Below, piece after piece: positions 42,501 to 52,140 of a DNA stretch of 64,000 bases; position 1 is the first letter of the stretch, and each line of letters opens with the position of its first letter. The notes beneath the pieces were generated by a model. The model did no database searches. It saw nothing but the letters and a program-made list of their open reading frames with translations, and had not been told where the DNA came from. The DNA comes from Syngnathus acus (Eukaryota > Chordata > Actinopteri > Syngnathiformes > Syngnathidae). The stretch covers positions 12,449,976 through 12,513,975 of the forward strand of contig NC_051089.1 of NCBI RefSeq assembly GCF_901709675.1, read 5' to 3'. The position numbers were made by a program, and so were the translations under genes.

Positions 42501-45500
42501 CTAGAGGAGCCTCAGAAGCTTGTTAGGTTGTGAGCTAGCTGGTGGCTATCACCTCTCGCTGTGGTGTGGAATGTCCCATGATGATCCAGTGGATCAAACA
42601 TGAAAAGGATGTGTTGACATAAGAAATAAGAAGACAAAGTAGCATCTTTTTCTCAGCGGACACACCCACAGCATTTGAGTGTAGAGACAAAGGCTTACTT
42701 TTCCTGATTTTAAGCATATAAGCAGCAATTTTATTAAATCAAATTTCGAAGGATTTTTCACAACACTCTTCTCTGTGGTATGTTAAATTTAGAAGGCATT
42801 TCTTTTCGTTTTACTTTAAAACTAACTTATGGCTTATACACATAGTGATTTACTAGGCCAAGAACTTACCAATAGCATCACACTTCCAGCGTCCGCGTCC
42901 TTGCCCATAGCAAGTACAGTTCAACATGTAGCCCTCGTCGTGGCGCTTGGAGAACTCCTGATTGACGTCATAGGTCAAGCCCTCCACAATACACTGATCT
43001 GGACACGCAAAGACGACACACACCTTGTTGACAGATGACATAACACGCGAGCTTCATGACATCTGACGGCTCTCACCTCGCAGTTGTGAGTGAGCGATAC
43101 AATTCCACTCCCCCCGACCATTTCCGAGGCATGTGCACTCCATCATGTGCCCCATGACGTCATGTCGTTTGTCCCATTTGTCACCAACGCGGTGCATGAC
43201 TCCGTCGTTAGTGGTGCACACCTCCTCGTGGGCTACGGGAAAGGCACACAAATAAGGACCAAATCGGGCACAGTCTGCTGGCACACATGCTTGTGGGTAT
43301 TGATTTGTTTCTCTTTGAGTTCCGATCTGGCCAGTGTAGTGGATGCCAAATACTCAATAACAAAATAAGTCCACGTCAGAATAGTGGCCATCTTTCTTTT
43401 TTGGGAGCATTTTAGCTGTCCCAATGCAAATATAATGAAACTTTGCAAGGGTCAATTTTAGCAATATCCTAATCTTAATAAGTCAATAAATAAGTCAATA
43501 ATATGTCTCCGATGTCAAGTTGCACTTTTTGGCTTTATTTGGAGCAAATTAAAACACATGAAAATTATATTTTAAAAAACATTCTTGTCATTTACAGAAT
43601 TGAATCATAATAAAATGGTCTTAATTATAGAAATTCTTGAATTTTTGGTGTTTGTTTCGACCAGATTACATCTTTGATTGATTTTAGGACAAGGGAACAA
43701 TTTAAGTTGCAATTTAACATGGAGCAAATGATTGATGTAATTTTGACTAGATGAGAAATCATCTGCTGACCATTCAAAAGAATTACGTTTTATCGTATTT
43801 TAGGAAGTGCAATATATTCTTGTGATTAACTGATGTAATTTTTGAGGAGGGAGAACATTAAAAATAAGAAAAATGTTATTTTCAACCATGTGCAACATGT
43901 TCAAATGAAATAAAGTACTGTTTTTTATCATCTAAACACTCAGAAGTGACAACTGCATATGTGAATATGACCACGCCCAAGAAGAAATACACTTTTTCGA
44001 AACAGCCATCCTGCTTGTATTTCAACGGTCTCTTAGCATGCAAGTTTGTATGAAATTTTATTCTATTCTTCAATATTCTCAAAGTGTTCACACACTCACC
44101 AGCCATAGGGCAGAATCCAAAGTGTTGATCAGCATCATAGTTGTACGTGGTGCCGCACCACTTCATACTATCACGACGGCCATCCGATGTGCAGTCTGTG
44201 TAGTTGCGGCCGCTGTACAGGTAGGGAAAGTGGCAAAGGGCGCCATTGGAGTTGCCTCCTCGTGTGGCCACAATGGCTGGTCATATGGAGGAAAAAAATT
44301 ATTACACACTGCTCATTTTCCATGCAGTCTGTCAATTTTGTCCTGTAAAGTAGAACTGAATAAGTTCAAACATCTTCTTACCATTTTTCTCAGTACAATA
44401 AGAGTACTGCTGGTCTCGCTCATAGTCTGAGGTGGTGGAACACCAGAGCTGGCCATCTGTGCGTCCGTCCGTGGTGCACGAGTAGTAGGTCTTCCCCATG
44501 AACACAAATGGGAAGACGCATAGCTGGCCGTTGGAGTTGCCACTGTACACCTGGTTGCGGGCCTCTGGACAAATCAAGAATGTCAATTTGCTGTCAATTG
44601 ACGCTTTTGAAAACTCCATGAACCTATTATTTTTCTCCCATTTCCATTTCCTAGTCTCAATTATAAATTAAAGAACCTATTATTTTTCTCCCATTTCCAT
44701 TTCCTAGTCTCAATTATAAATTAAAGATGAACAAGAAAGTAAAGAAAGAGAAGTCAACCACAGCTGGGATTTGGAATGATTCATTGAGATCTTTGGGATT
44801 AAACACGGCGGAACATGAAGTAACGTTGACAGGGTCAGAGAAGCAAAATAGAACCTGCCCATGACCTTGCTCAAAACATGTTTTTCCATTAGAGCAAGTT
44901 ACCAAAACAGGTTATGTCAAATGTATTTAATTGACAGCAAAATATTAGGAGAGTAACAAAAACTGATCTGAATAAAAAAATAATTTTTTGATTTAAATAA
45001 TGCAAGTGTACCGTTCCAATTTAAAATATATCAAGATATGTATTGAATCATCTTTTGTTGGAGGTATAATGGCACATTTATAGTACTGAAAAGTTCATTC
45101 AAACAACAAAAAAACAAAAAAGTCATTGCATCATACCCTTTTGAATTAAACCTAGCAGAAATTTGTCTGAAGAGGTTTCTTGGAACCCTGAATGACGTAG
45201 AGAAGCTTGACAATTTTACTCACCCCACTCCTGACAGCTGACTCCGTTACCCAGACAAGTACAGAGCATCTGCTTGCTGCCCTGGCTCCTGATCCAACGC
45301 TGTCCGTCGTAGTAGGTGGCTCCGGAGTCCGTGCGACAGGTTCCTTCAATGGGAATCTCGAGCTCCAGCTGAGGATGGAGTGGGCTCACCACCACCGAAC
45401 CTGTGCCTGTTCGAGACCAAAGTAATTGAACGTGTGTGCGGTTCTTAACATTGGTGCCAAAGTGAAATCTGTTGGCTTTCCTTTCTCACCTTGGCCTGCG

Positions 45501-48236
45501 TTGTGGCGCTCACACTTCCACTCTCCACGACCGTTTCCCAAACACAAGCACTGCAGTGTGTGCCCATTGGCATCATTCTTTGACCATGTGTCTCCAATGC
45601 GGTGGGATCTTTTGGTGTCTTGGTCATTGCAACGATCTGGTCAGAAAGCCAGAGTACTCAGAACCGGCTATGACAACATGACTAATGTGTGCGTGCGTGT
45701 GTGTGTGTGTATGTGTGTGTGTGTGTGTGTGTACTGCGTATGTGGGAAAATGAAGCTTCAAGTATGCTTCATGAACCAGTTGCATTTTTTTTCTTACTCC
45801 TCCGGATGGCACTGATGTGGGTTCAAGAAAAGGCAAGTCAGAGTGCCTTCCGGCCTATGTTGAAAAGAGAGTGCCATCTAGAGGGCTCAATAACCACAAC
45901 AACTGGTTCATGAATCATATTGAAGCCCCATTTTCACATCACTAATATATGCATGCTTCTGCTTACTCCTTGAGGTGCACGTGATACGGCCATTTCCCTC
46001 GCCCAGGCAAGTACAGTCCAGCATCATCCAACCTTGGTAGGGTTTCTCCCATGTCTCCCCCACCACATACGATGAGGCGGCATTGTTGTCGTAGCAACGC
46101 TCAGCTGTGCAGATAAGCGCGCATGCATGGAACACAGTTTCAGCATTTATTCAAGATACTTGATATCAAGCTTGATGTGCGTGGAGCAGTACACTCTTTG
46201 TCCTCATACTAAGACATGCACTAATAAAACAAGTGTCTTACTAGTAGTAATGTTTTTCTGCTGTTAGTCGACTGCCCCGTAAAATATTTACAGTGACATC
46301 AAACAAAAGTTGGTCTAAGTTTGTGAGTGTGGCTTTCTGCACTTTGCAAGATGGCTTGTCCAACCAGGGAAAAAATTCATTTAGCAATGTTACCCACCCA
46401 CAGGCTTGCAGGTCCACTCTCCCTTGCCATTTCCAAGACACACACACTCCAGCATGTAGTCAGCAGTATCATGAGGCCTCTGCCAGGTGTCACCGATTTT
46501 GTAAGACCTTCCGCCTTCATGGCAACGATCTACAAATGACAACATAATAGGTTCATTCAGCTAGTAGAGAAAATTGTATTTGTGTTACTCAGCTTGTACG
46601 TATTGATGTTCCGTTAAAGGAGAAGTCGCTTGATGATAGAATACGTCACTGAAAAAATGTCTTCCAATAAATTAAAATGTATGCACTTGAAACTTTTCAT
46701 TTATCATGGGTGGGGCTGGATCGGGAATGTATTTCTGCACTGTATTCTCAGATTAGAAAATGCTAATACAAAAAAAAAGTATGTTTTCTGAACAAGCAAA
46801 CTCTCCATCATATTTGAGGTAACTCACTTGCGATGGTACAGCTGATCTTGCCCCGACCAGATCCGATGCAAGTGCAGTCCCACATCATTCCGTCCTTTGG
46901 TCTCTCGTAAGTTTCACCAACCCGGTATGTCCGGTCATTGTACTTATCATGACAAGACTCCTCCACTAAGAAAAGTACAAAGGAAGCACAACATAATAAC
47001 GATACAGTACTCAGAACAAACTGTGCGCTTGCGCAAGTCAAATGCCGTATACCGCAGAGTAAGGTTCCCTATTATAATGTGTGATAATGAGCGTGATAAT
47101 ATAAAAAAAAATGTCACTAACCTTCAGGCTTAGTTTTACATTTGATGGCTTGTGCTCCATTGCAGGTGCATAACAGCGTGCTGCCCAGGTAAGGTTTCTC
47201 CCACTGCTCGTTCACTCTGAATGAGCGACCGCTTTCCTCGCAGCCAACTACAGTACAGATCACAAAAATGCTTCCTGGTCACAATATTATTAGATGAGCA
47301 ATCAAGACAAAAATATGCAGTCTCTCACACACTGTAAGAAAGGGATCCACCTAAATATATTAATTTTTGAGATTGTAGTTTGCAGCTTGGGTAAAGCTTG
47401 CACAAAGTCTTGCACATCATCCTGAGAGTTTTTTTTCCCAGTATTCAAACCCAGACGGAAAGACATTTATTCAATATCCTTGATAGGTCCATGTCCTAGT
47501 ATGCTTTTGTCTGAACAAGTAAGACAGTTGAGGGCACTGTTTTTTTTTCCACCACTAGTTTCACCTTTGGCCTGTGAGTATGCACTTAACCCTTACTGCA
47601 CTTGTAACCCTACTAGACCTAACGACGAGGTGAGTGTATTACACTCGTAGCCTCCAGGACTCTACAAGTAGCTCCAAAATACTCATTAGTAGTTTTGCCT
47701 CACTAGTTACCTAAAGTATTGTGCAGGAATTTTTTTTTTTACATAGTCACTAAATTGTCTTACTAGTCAGGACAAATAGTCTACTAGTGCACTACTCTAA
47801 CAGCTTGTTTGAGCATTTATTCCATTATGAGGACGACTTTGGCATATATTTCTGGTGAGGCAAAATAACTATGAATTTCTAGTCGTCAACATCTAGCGAG
47901 CCACTGTTGCGCAACTGTGCAATTGTTTTCCCAACACTGTCAATTGAATGTGAGCATTATTATTACAGTTGTAAAGACACGATAGAAATAAATGCAGATC
48001 ATAAAACAAGAACACACTAAAACAGTGATTAATAAACTTCAAATTGCAACTAAAAGTCAAGACAAAAAAGTTGCTGAAAAATGCATGCACAAACCTGTGC
48101 TGACAGCCTCGGTGTCGTGGAAATCAGGATACACCTGATACTGTCCACTCTGTCGTTTATTCTTTGGCACACCGTGGACCACTGCGCTGCACACGCACAA
48201 AGCCACCAGAACCCTCGTGAGTGGGACACCAGCCAT
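27368..48236 (-). CDS. fn1: Fibronectin 1, complete, 46 coding exons, 2443 aa
   Basis: This secreted dimeric matrix and plasma glycoprotein binds integrins, collagen, fibrin and heparin. Summing the 46 exons gives 7332 nt in one open frame; human full-length FN1 is 2477 aa. Order from the N-terminus: signal peptide, FNI-1 to 5, FNI-6, FNII-1 and 2, FNI-7 to 9, FNIII-1 to 7, EIIIB, FNIII-8 to 11 (RGD in III-10), EIIIA, FNIII-12 to 14, V region, FNIII-15, FNI-10 to 12, and a C-terminal tail with the CPIEC dimer cysteines. All 46 exons join in frame and no disabling change was seen. EIIIB and EIIIA are each one exon with matching phase at both ends, so they can be skipped in frame. Teleosts often have fn1a and fn1b; I cannot say which this is. 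Exon coordinates are in the module entries. Confidence 0.97.
27545..27870. repeat. ACTAGT-rich repeat cluster in last fn1 intron
   Basis: ACTAGT occurs at least eight times within about 310 bp (near 27552, 27606, 27648, 27711, 27732, 27752, 27811 and 27851), where chance expectation is under one. It is usually extended to TTACTAGTAG or CACTAGTAA. The spacing is irregular, about 20-60 bp. Similar clusters occur at about 39175-39270, 40820-40890, 46200-46255, 47480-47800 and 51860-52140. Confidence 0.75.
28984..29614 (-). CDS. fn1: fn1 exons 40-41: V (IIICS) region and FNIII-15
   Basis: Exon 40 (29211-29614) encodes the variable region fused to the first half of III-15; exon 41 (28984-29122) encodes the rest ([15 protein letters not shown]). 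The V segment is about 90 residues against 120 in human, with runs such as [10 protein letters not shown] and [15 protein letters not shown]. It has no LDV and no REDV, the alpha4beta1 sites of mammalian CS1 and CS5. The internal splice acceptors used in mammals to vary V were not resolved. Confidence 0.9.
29798..31615 (-). CDS. fn1: fn1 exons 34-39: FNIII-12 to FNIII-14 (heparin-binding domain)
   Basis: Exons: III-12 31428-31615 and 31087-31174; III-13 30790-30969 and 30622-30711; III-14 30239-30427 and 29798-29887. III-13 starts [20 protein letters not shown], retaining the PPRRARV-like basic strand that forms the main heparin site in mammals. III-14 ends GRIRT at the V-region junction. Confidence 0.94.
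31712..31981 (-). CDS. fn1: fn1 exon 33: EIIIA (EDA) alternatively spliced type III module
   Basis: One 270-nt exon of phase 1-1 between III-11 and III-12 encodes [20 protein letters not shown] and [20 protein letters not shown], clearly homologous to mammalian EDA. It can be skipped without a frameshift. Mammalian EDA binds alpha4/alpha9 integrins through EDGIHEL; here the same loop reads DDGERELRP, so that site is only partly conserved. Confidence 0.95.
32188..34358 (-). CDS. fn1: fn1 exons 26-32: FNIII-8 to FNIII-11, central cell-binding domain with RGD
   Basis: Exons: III-8 34167-34358 and 33978-34067; III-9 33516-33782 (single exon, as in mammals); III-10 33327-33443 and 32894-33055; III-11 32665-32820 and 32188-32304. 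III-10 has the integrin loop [10 protein letters not shown], with RGD at about residues 1607-1609 (complement of 32937-32945). The III-9 synergy position, PHSRN in human, reads PPSRT here (complement of 33622-33636). Binding to alpha5beta1 should therefore rely on RGD with an altered synergy site. Confidence 0.96.
33921..33964. repeat. Perfect 22-bp tandem duplication with ACTAGT core (fn1 intron)
   Basis: The unit GTCCTGACTAGTGATACAAC plus TT occurs twice head to tail. It belongs by motif to the ACTAGT family. It lies close to the III-8 second-half exon. Confidence 0.9.
35662..35940 (-). CDS. fn1: fn1 exon 25: EIIIB (EDB) alternatively spliced type III module
   Basis: One 279-nt exon of phase 1-1 encodes [20 protein letters not shown] and [11 protein letters not shown], closely matching mammalian EDB. 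It lies between III-7 and III-8, as in mammals. In mammals it is skipped in plasma fibronectin and included in embryonic and remodelling tissue. The flanking introns (0.9 and 1.3 kb) are long for this gene, as expected around a regulated exon. Confidence 0.95.
36541..36644. repeat. (CA)n microsatellite, intron upstream of EIIIB
   Basis: An interrupted CA tract of about 100 bp. On the fn1 strand it is a GT/TG repeat in the intron preceding EIIIB. Long intronic CA/GT repeats can influence splicing through hnRNP L, but nothing here shows that they do. Confidence 0.95.
36875..41652 (-). CDS. fn1: fn1 exons 13-24: FNIII-1 to FNIII-7
   Basis: Exons: III-1 41531-41652 and 41089-41257; III-2 40519-40695 and 40308-40436; III-3 40076-40165 and 39731-39925; III-4 38749-39027; III-5 38372-38635; III-6 38106-38200 and 37595-37763; III-7 37217-37303 and 36875-37066. 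III-4 and III-5 are single exons; the others are split mid-domain. III-2 keeps [16 protein letters not shown] and III-3 keeps [20 protein letters not shown], both close to human. No disabling change is seen. Confidence 0.94.
39170..39270. repeat. ACTAGT-type repeat cluster (fn1 intron between III-3 and III-4)
   Basis: Phrases 'gtactagtaacc', 'ctcactagtaagac', 'ctattagtagg' and 'tctagtaaaat' follow at 20-40 bp intervals, the same style as the clusters at 27545 and 47480. Confidence 0.6.
41975..45406 (-). CDS. fn1: fn1 exons 7-12: gelatin/collagen-binding domain (FNI-6, FNII-1, FNII-2, FNI-7 to 9)
   Basis: Exons: 45224-45406 (linker plus FNI-6), 44382-44564 (FNII-1), 44100-44276 (FNII-2), 43077-43232 (FNI-7), 42870-42998 (FNI-8) and 41975-42118 (FNI-9). 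The type II modules show the kringle-like pattern [14 protein letters not shown] and [15 protein letters not shown] with [14 protein letters not shown]-7 starts [20 protein letters not shown]. Module order and cysteines match the mammalian collagen-binding domain. Confidence 0.95.
42260..42330. repeat. Dispersed repeat fragment in fn1 intron
   Basis: 'gggtgtactcacttttgttg' followed by 'cctcaggttttaacattaatgg' resembles the end of a fish MITE family. A shorter match occurs in atic intron 8 ('ggctttactcacttttgtta', near 21083). The other end was not located. Confidence 0.4.
44620..44725. repeat. Perfect 53-bp tandem duplication in fn1 intron
   Basis: The block starting GAACCTATTATTTTTCTCCC and ending AATTATAAATTAAA is present twice head to tail (44620-44672 and 44673-44725) with no difference. 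The identity points to a recent duplication or a sequence-assembly duplicate. Confidence 0.92.
45490..47247 (-). CDS. fn1: fn1 exons 2-6: FNI-1 to FNI-5 (fibrin/heparin-binding, assembly domain)
   Basis: The exons, each one type I module, are 47122-47247, 46828-46965, 46398-46529, 45967-46104 and 45490-45636. All share the phase-1 boundary that makes modules interchangeable. Each has the CxC cysteine pairs of type I repeats. FNI-3 has KIGDTW and FNI-5 RIGDTW, the IGD motifs linked to cell migration. FNI-2 keeps [19 protein letters not shown], nearly identical to human. This 70-kDa N-terminal part drives matrix assembly and is a target of bacterial adhesins in mammals. Confidence 0.95.
45689..45731. 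repeat. (GT)n microsatellite in fn1 intron
   Basis: The GT/TG run is broken by single bases, in the intron between exons 5 and 6. Confidence 0.9.
47480..47800. repeat. ACTAGT-type repeat cluster (fn1 intron 1)
   Basis: ACTAGT occurs near 47555, 47705, 47762 and 47783, with related CTAGTATG, CTACTAGACC, ACTCGTAG and ATTAGTAG phrases between. GTCTTACTAGTCAGGACAAA also resembles the 33921 unit (TTGTCCTGACTAGTGA) in inverted orientation. Confidence 0.65.
48095..48236 (-). CDS. fn1: fn1 exon 1: signal peptide and propeptide
   Basis: It begins [20 protein letters not shown], a short basic region followed by a hydrophobic core typical of a secretory signal. KNKRQ follows, matching the human SKSKRQ site where the propeptide is removed and Gln cyclises. 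The donor is gtttgt. The start is the first in-frame ATG giving a signal peptide; an upstream ATG in another frame belongs to the UTR. Confidence 0.93.
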
Positions 48237-48410
48237 TTTACGCACAAAAAGAAAAACAACCAAAAGTGAAAAGAAAGCACAGTTCCCCTCTCTAAAGAAA
48301 TAAACTGACAAAGACAGAAAGTAAAAAAAAGTCTTATCGTATCAGTGGGCTTTGTTGTACCCACTGCCGTGGAGTCGGTGCGCAAGGCTGAGGTGACCCA
48401 CGCGCAGCGC

Positions 48411-48419
48411 TTTTAAAGG
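48411..48419 (-). promoter_or_regulatory. fn1: fn1 TATA-like box
   Basis: The gene strand reads CCTTTAAAAG about 180 bases upstream of the start codon. Transcription would start near 48385, giving a 5' UTR of about 150 bases. Mammalian FN1 also has a TATA-type promoter. A C-rich stretch (G-rich on the + strand) lies immediately upstream. Confidence 0.55.
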
Positions 48420-48437
48420 GTTGGGAGGGAGGGAGGG
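48418..48437 (+). promoter_or_regulatory. G-quadruplex motif adjoining the fn1 promoter
   Basis: Five GGG runs are separated by loops of 2, 1, 1 and 1 bases on the + strand, which is the template strand for fn1. The motif directly abuts the TATA-like box. It may also be an Sp1-type site. Confidence 0.6.
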
Positions 48438-50129
48438 AGGAAGGAGGCAGCGGGGCTTCCATTGTTGGGGAGGGAGGCTGTTGACACTCCCTTTCAGTCA
48501 AATAATACCAGCGTGCTGAAAAACAGGGGGGACAAGCTCTGGTAAAAGAGTTCTTATTCGACTCTTGTACAAAAACAAATGTTAGAAAAACAGTTCTGTC
48601 ATCAAGTATTTGCACTTTGTATGAAAATGAAAAAGTCATGCAAATTAATGAGTTAATGTTATTTTGCAGGGAGAGCATCACATGTTAATTTAAAATATTC
48701 CATTTATAACTTTTATAGACTGATTGCATCCTTACAAATGCATCATTCATAACATCAAACAATATTATTGCTATTATTAACGAGACAAATGACAAAAATA
48801 CAAATTGTGTTTTCATACGTACATAGGAATATCGCATATCAGGAAAATAATATCAGCGGTGGCGAATCTTGAACTGAAAAATAGGGGGGGAAATAATTCA
48901 TTTAAAAAAAGAAGATTAGCAATCTCACAAATGTTCTGTTTGCATTTCTGCTCAGTAAATGGAATCCATATCTGTAAAGTTTACAGTACTTTAACTTATC
49001 ACAGCCAGACCATATAACATGATAAAACATTGTGCTGTGCACCAGCTGTGCAAAGATCTGTGATTTTTTTTTCTCTCGTGGCAATTGTAGTGAAAACAAA
49101 ACAAAGGGAAAGTTCAACAAACCAAGAAATTTGTTTGCTCCAAAACAAATTGTTGAGTTGTTTTGATTTATATCTTTAATACAGGGAACAATTAGGTCCG
49201 TAACTTTGCAATTTTCACATTAGCAAAACTTTAAAATATTTAGTGTGTGGGATGAACAAGGAAGTCAGAGACACCCCCCAGACTTCCTGCTGAGTCGTGT
49301 TGCAGTCCAAACAGCCGCCTGGCGGCCCCGGGTCTATAACGGGCAGTAGAGACAAACAAACATGACCTATCCTCGGACTGCCAGTTGACTCATCACTCAG
49401 TGGCAACGCTTCCATCATTTCCTCTCGGAAATTGTTTTAACAATTTGACATTCAAAATCACAGTCGCTGGCAAAAGCTTGTCAGAGGCATGTGTGTGCAC
49501 ACTCTTCACTATGGTCAATTTTAGTGCTCCACTGGACCCACACAAAAAAAACATGCACATATGCATTTAGAACAGGTCAACAGATGAATGGTTTGCAAAA
49601 AAAATCACTGCCATACGACCATTAACATATGGAATCAGGTGTTCCTAAAAAATACATTTGATATTTTACTAAGCCACTGTAACATCATGCTCATTAACAC
49701 TGCACTTAAATATAGAACAAACACTATGTAGGGAGTACAGTATTAATTAGGTTGAAATCAGTCATAATAACAAAACCTAAATGTTTGAAAACAAACAGCC
49801 CCAGTAAAATACATAGTTTGAACATTGAATCCAGTGATTCTTTCAAATACCACTAAAAGTGTTACTTGTACCCCACATTTACAATCACTGCTGTGGATAA
49901 TAACGAGATCTGCGTTCATTATCTCACATTGCCCTTGTCTATTTTGTGACTATAAAGCCAGTGGTGTCCAAACATTTTGCAAATAGGGACAGATTTGTTG
50001 AGGGTGGAATGCGTGAGGGCCGACCATTCATCTTATTATATTATTATATATTTTATATATTATATTACACAATGACAACATGGGAAAATTTAGTCAGTAC
50101 TTTTGTAATTTGATCAAGTGAAAGAAATA

Positions 50130-50297
50130 CCGTAATTTTCGGACTATAAGTCGCGGTTTTTTTCATAGTTTGGGTGGGGGGGCGACTTATACTCAGGAGC
50201 GACTTATATACATATATATGGTTTTTTTCACTTTTTTGGGCATTTTATGGCTGGTGCGACTTATACTCCGGTGCGACTTATAGTCCGAAAATTACGG
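50130..50297. mobile_element. Palindromic MITE with TA target duplication (Tc1/mariner-type)
   Basis: The ends CCGTAATTTTCGGACTATAA and TTATAGTCCGAAAATTACGG are perfect 20-bp inverted repeats. They extend to GTCGC/GCGAC. Both sides are flanked by TA. Internal GCGACTTATA repeats add further symmetry. The length is 168 bp with no coding capacity. TA duplication and size fit a nonautonomous mariner-like element. Confidence 0.9.
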
Positions 50298-51859
50298 TAC
50301 TAAATCAGTTCTTCTACTCGTACTTTTCCCACCAGTGTCGACAAGATGGCAGCACAACAACAACAGAACAAGTTATGCTTTATAGCGCTAAAGAATGAAA
50401 ATGTGGAAAGGGAAATAACATCGTTTTTAAAGTGAGTGCAAATGAGTCAGTCACCTCCCGTGTGGAAGACGTCCTTCATAAAAGTTTCCATTTCGGGAAA
50501 TTACGCCAAGCTGTGGTGAGTTCGAACACAGGCCGTGTTGAGCCTTGAGTTTACCGACTTCCACATTTACATATTCATGTTGTGAAATACTTTAAGCATG
50601 CACTACATGGAATTGAAAAGCTAAATGAGCATTCATTTAATATTCTTCCTATCTAGTGTCAGGTCCATGACAACCTTTTGTTGTAAGACAATTAAGGACG
50701 TATGAGAAGAAAAATGGTGTCTTACTTGTATTTCCAGTATTGCCTTCCACACATCTGACCTTTCTGCATACTGGCAGAACAACTGCATGATGCTAATGAG
50801 GCACTCTTAAAAATGTTGGGTCAAAAACAACACAATTTGGGTAAAAAATTGGACCAACTCAGGAAGTTGGGTTCGTTTGACACAAAATGAAGTCACGCCC
50901 GTTCTTCCACCGAGAAGAAATCTGGAAATCTGCGCTTGTGCAGAATTGCAGAGAAGCCAGTGTGAAAGAAGATGCAAATATTTGTGCACACAAAGTAGAC
51001 AAGAATGGTGCAATTTGGGGGCATGACTTGAATTCCTGAGCTGGGAAGTCTCGGTATCAGATTTAGATTTCAGAGTCTTTTGTTAAAACATTTGGTAGGC
51101 CGCCTGGTGTATATCACGGGGATTCTCGACACTGACTTACACGTGAAATTTGTACTCCAACAAAAATGATGTGCGGTTTGGTTGTTTTCTCTGATTCTTG
51201 TTTAAACTCGTTGAAATCGTGGACGAAAAATCTGATCTGACACTCAGAGGACTTTTTTTTTAGGAGGGGGGTCACTCACACTGTGCATTTTCCATACAGT
51301 ATTACATAACGTAGAATGATGGCAGCTGTTATGATAGTTTGGATAGATGGTTTGAATGTAGTAATATTCGTTTCATGGAAGTAAAGCATATGATACGTAA
51401 TGACTGGAGATGGTGGAAATTACACTCTTTTTGGTCTTTAGGGTAACCTGAAAAAAATGGCGTCTGTTTAATCGGTTATCCAAAATAAACGGTAGAACAG
51501 TTGCAATGTCTTTTTTTGTGACAAACACAGTGACAAATTTTGCTTTGTGCACTCGGACACGTTCAGACATGCTGACAGAGCAAGGAAACTTCCCCAAACT
51601 GTTACGATGTAATGGTTGCAGGTTGTCCAAGCTGAATGATTAAGACTCAGGAGAAACTAAGGGGTCTGTGTATTTATGATCAGTTATGTAACAACACTAG
51701 TAACAAAATTATAGAATTATTATGGAAAACCGTTGGCTATTTGACAATCGCAAGCCGTAGTTTTGGTGCGCCACCCTAAGAAGTTACTTGTCCCCATCTG
51801 GCCACCCTTATGAAAATTTTCTAGGAGCGCCCCTGCCACTCATAGCATTTAGTTGTCCT

Positions 51860-52140
51860 ACCAGGAAGCCGACGTCATCCTGGGTGCACTAGTAGAATGA
51901 ATTTTTCCACTTCTGTTTGACATTTACACAACTTTGTGGGACGACTTTGCCATACTACCTACAATTCTGATGCTACTAGTAGGGCCCAAGAATCTACTAG
52001 TTGAGCTTAGTAGTGTTCATAGTCCGGACCAGTAGTTCTCTCTACTCGTAGGCCATAATGACACAAGAATGAGGAAAAATGCTACTCGTTTCTATGGTTA
52101 CGTAATGGTGAGAAAGAGTGTACTCGTGCATGAAGTTTAA
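51860..52140. repeat. ACTAGT-type repeat cluster upstream of fn1
   Basis: GCACTAGTAGAATG, GCTACTAGTAGGGC and TCTACTAGTTGAGC are followed by CAGTAGTTC, CTACTCGTAGG, CTACTCGTTT and TGTACTCGTGC. Here ACTAGT grades into ACTCGT variants, suggesting an older, diverged cluster. Confidence 0.6.
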
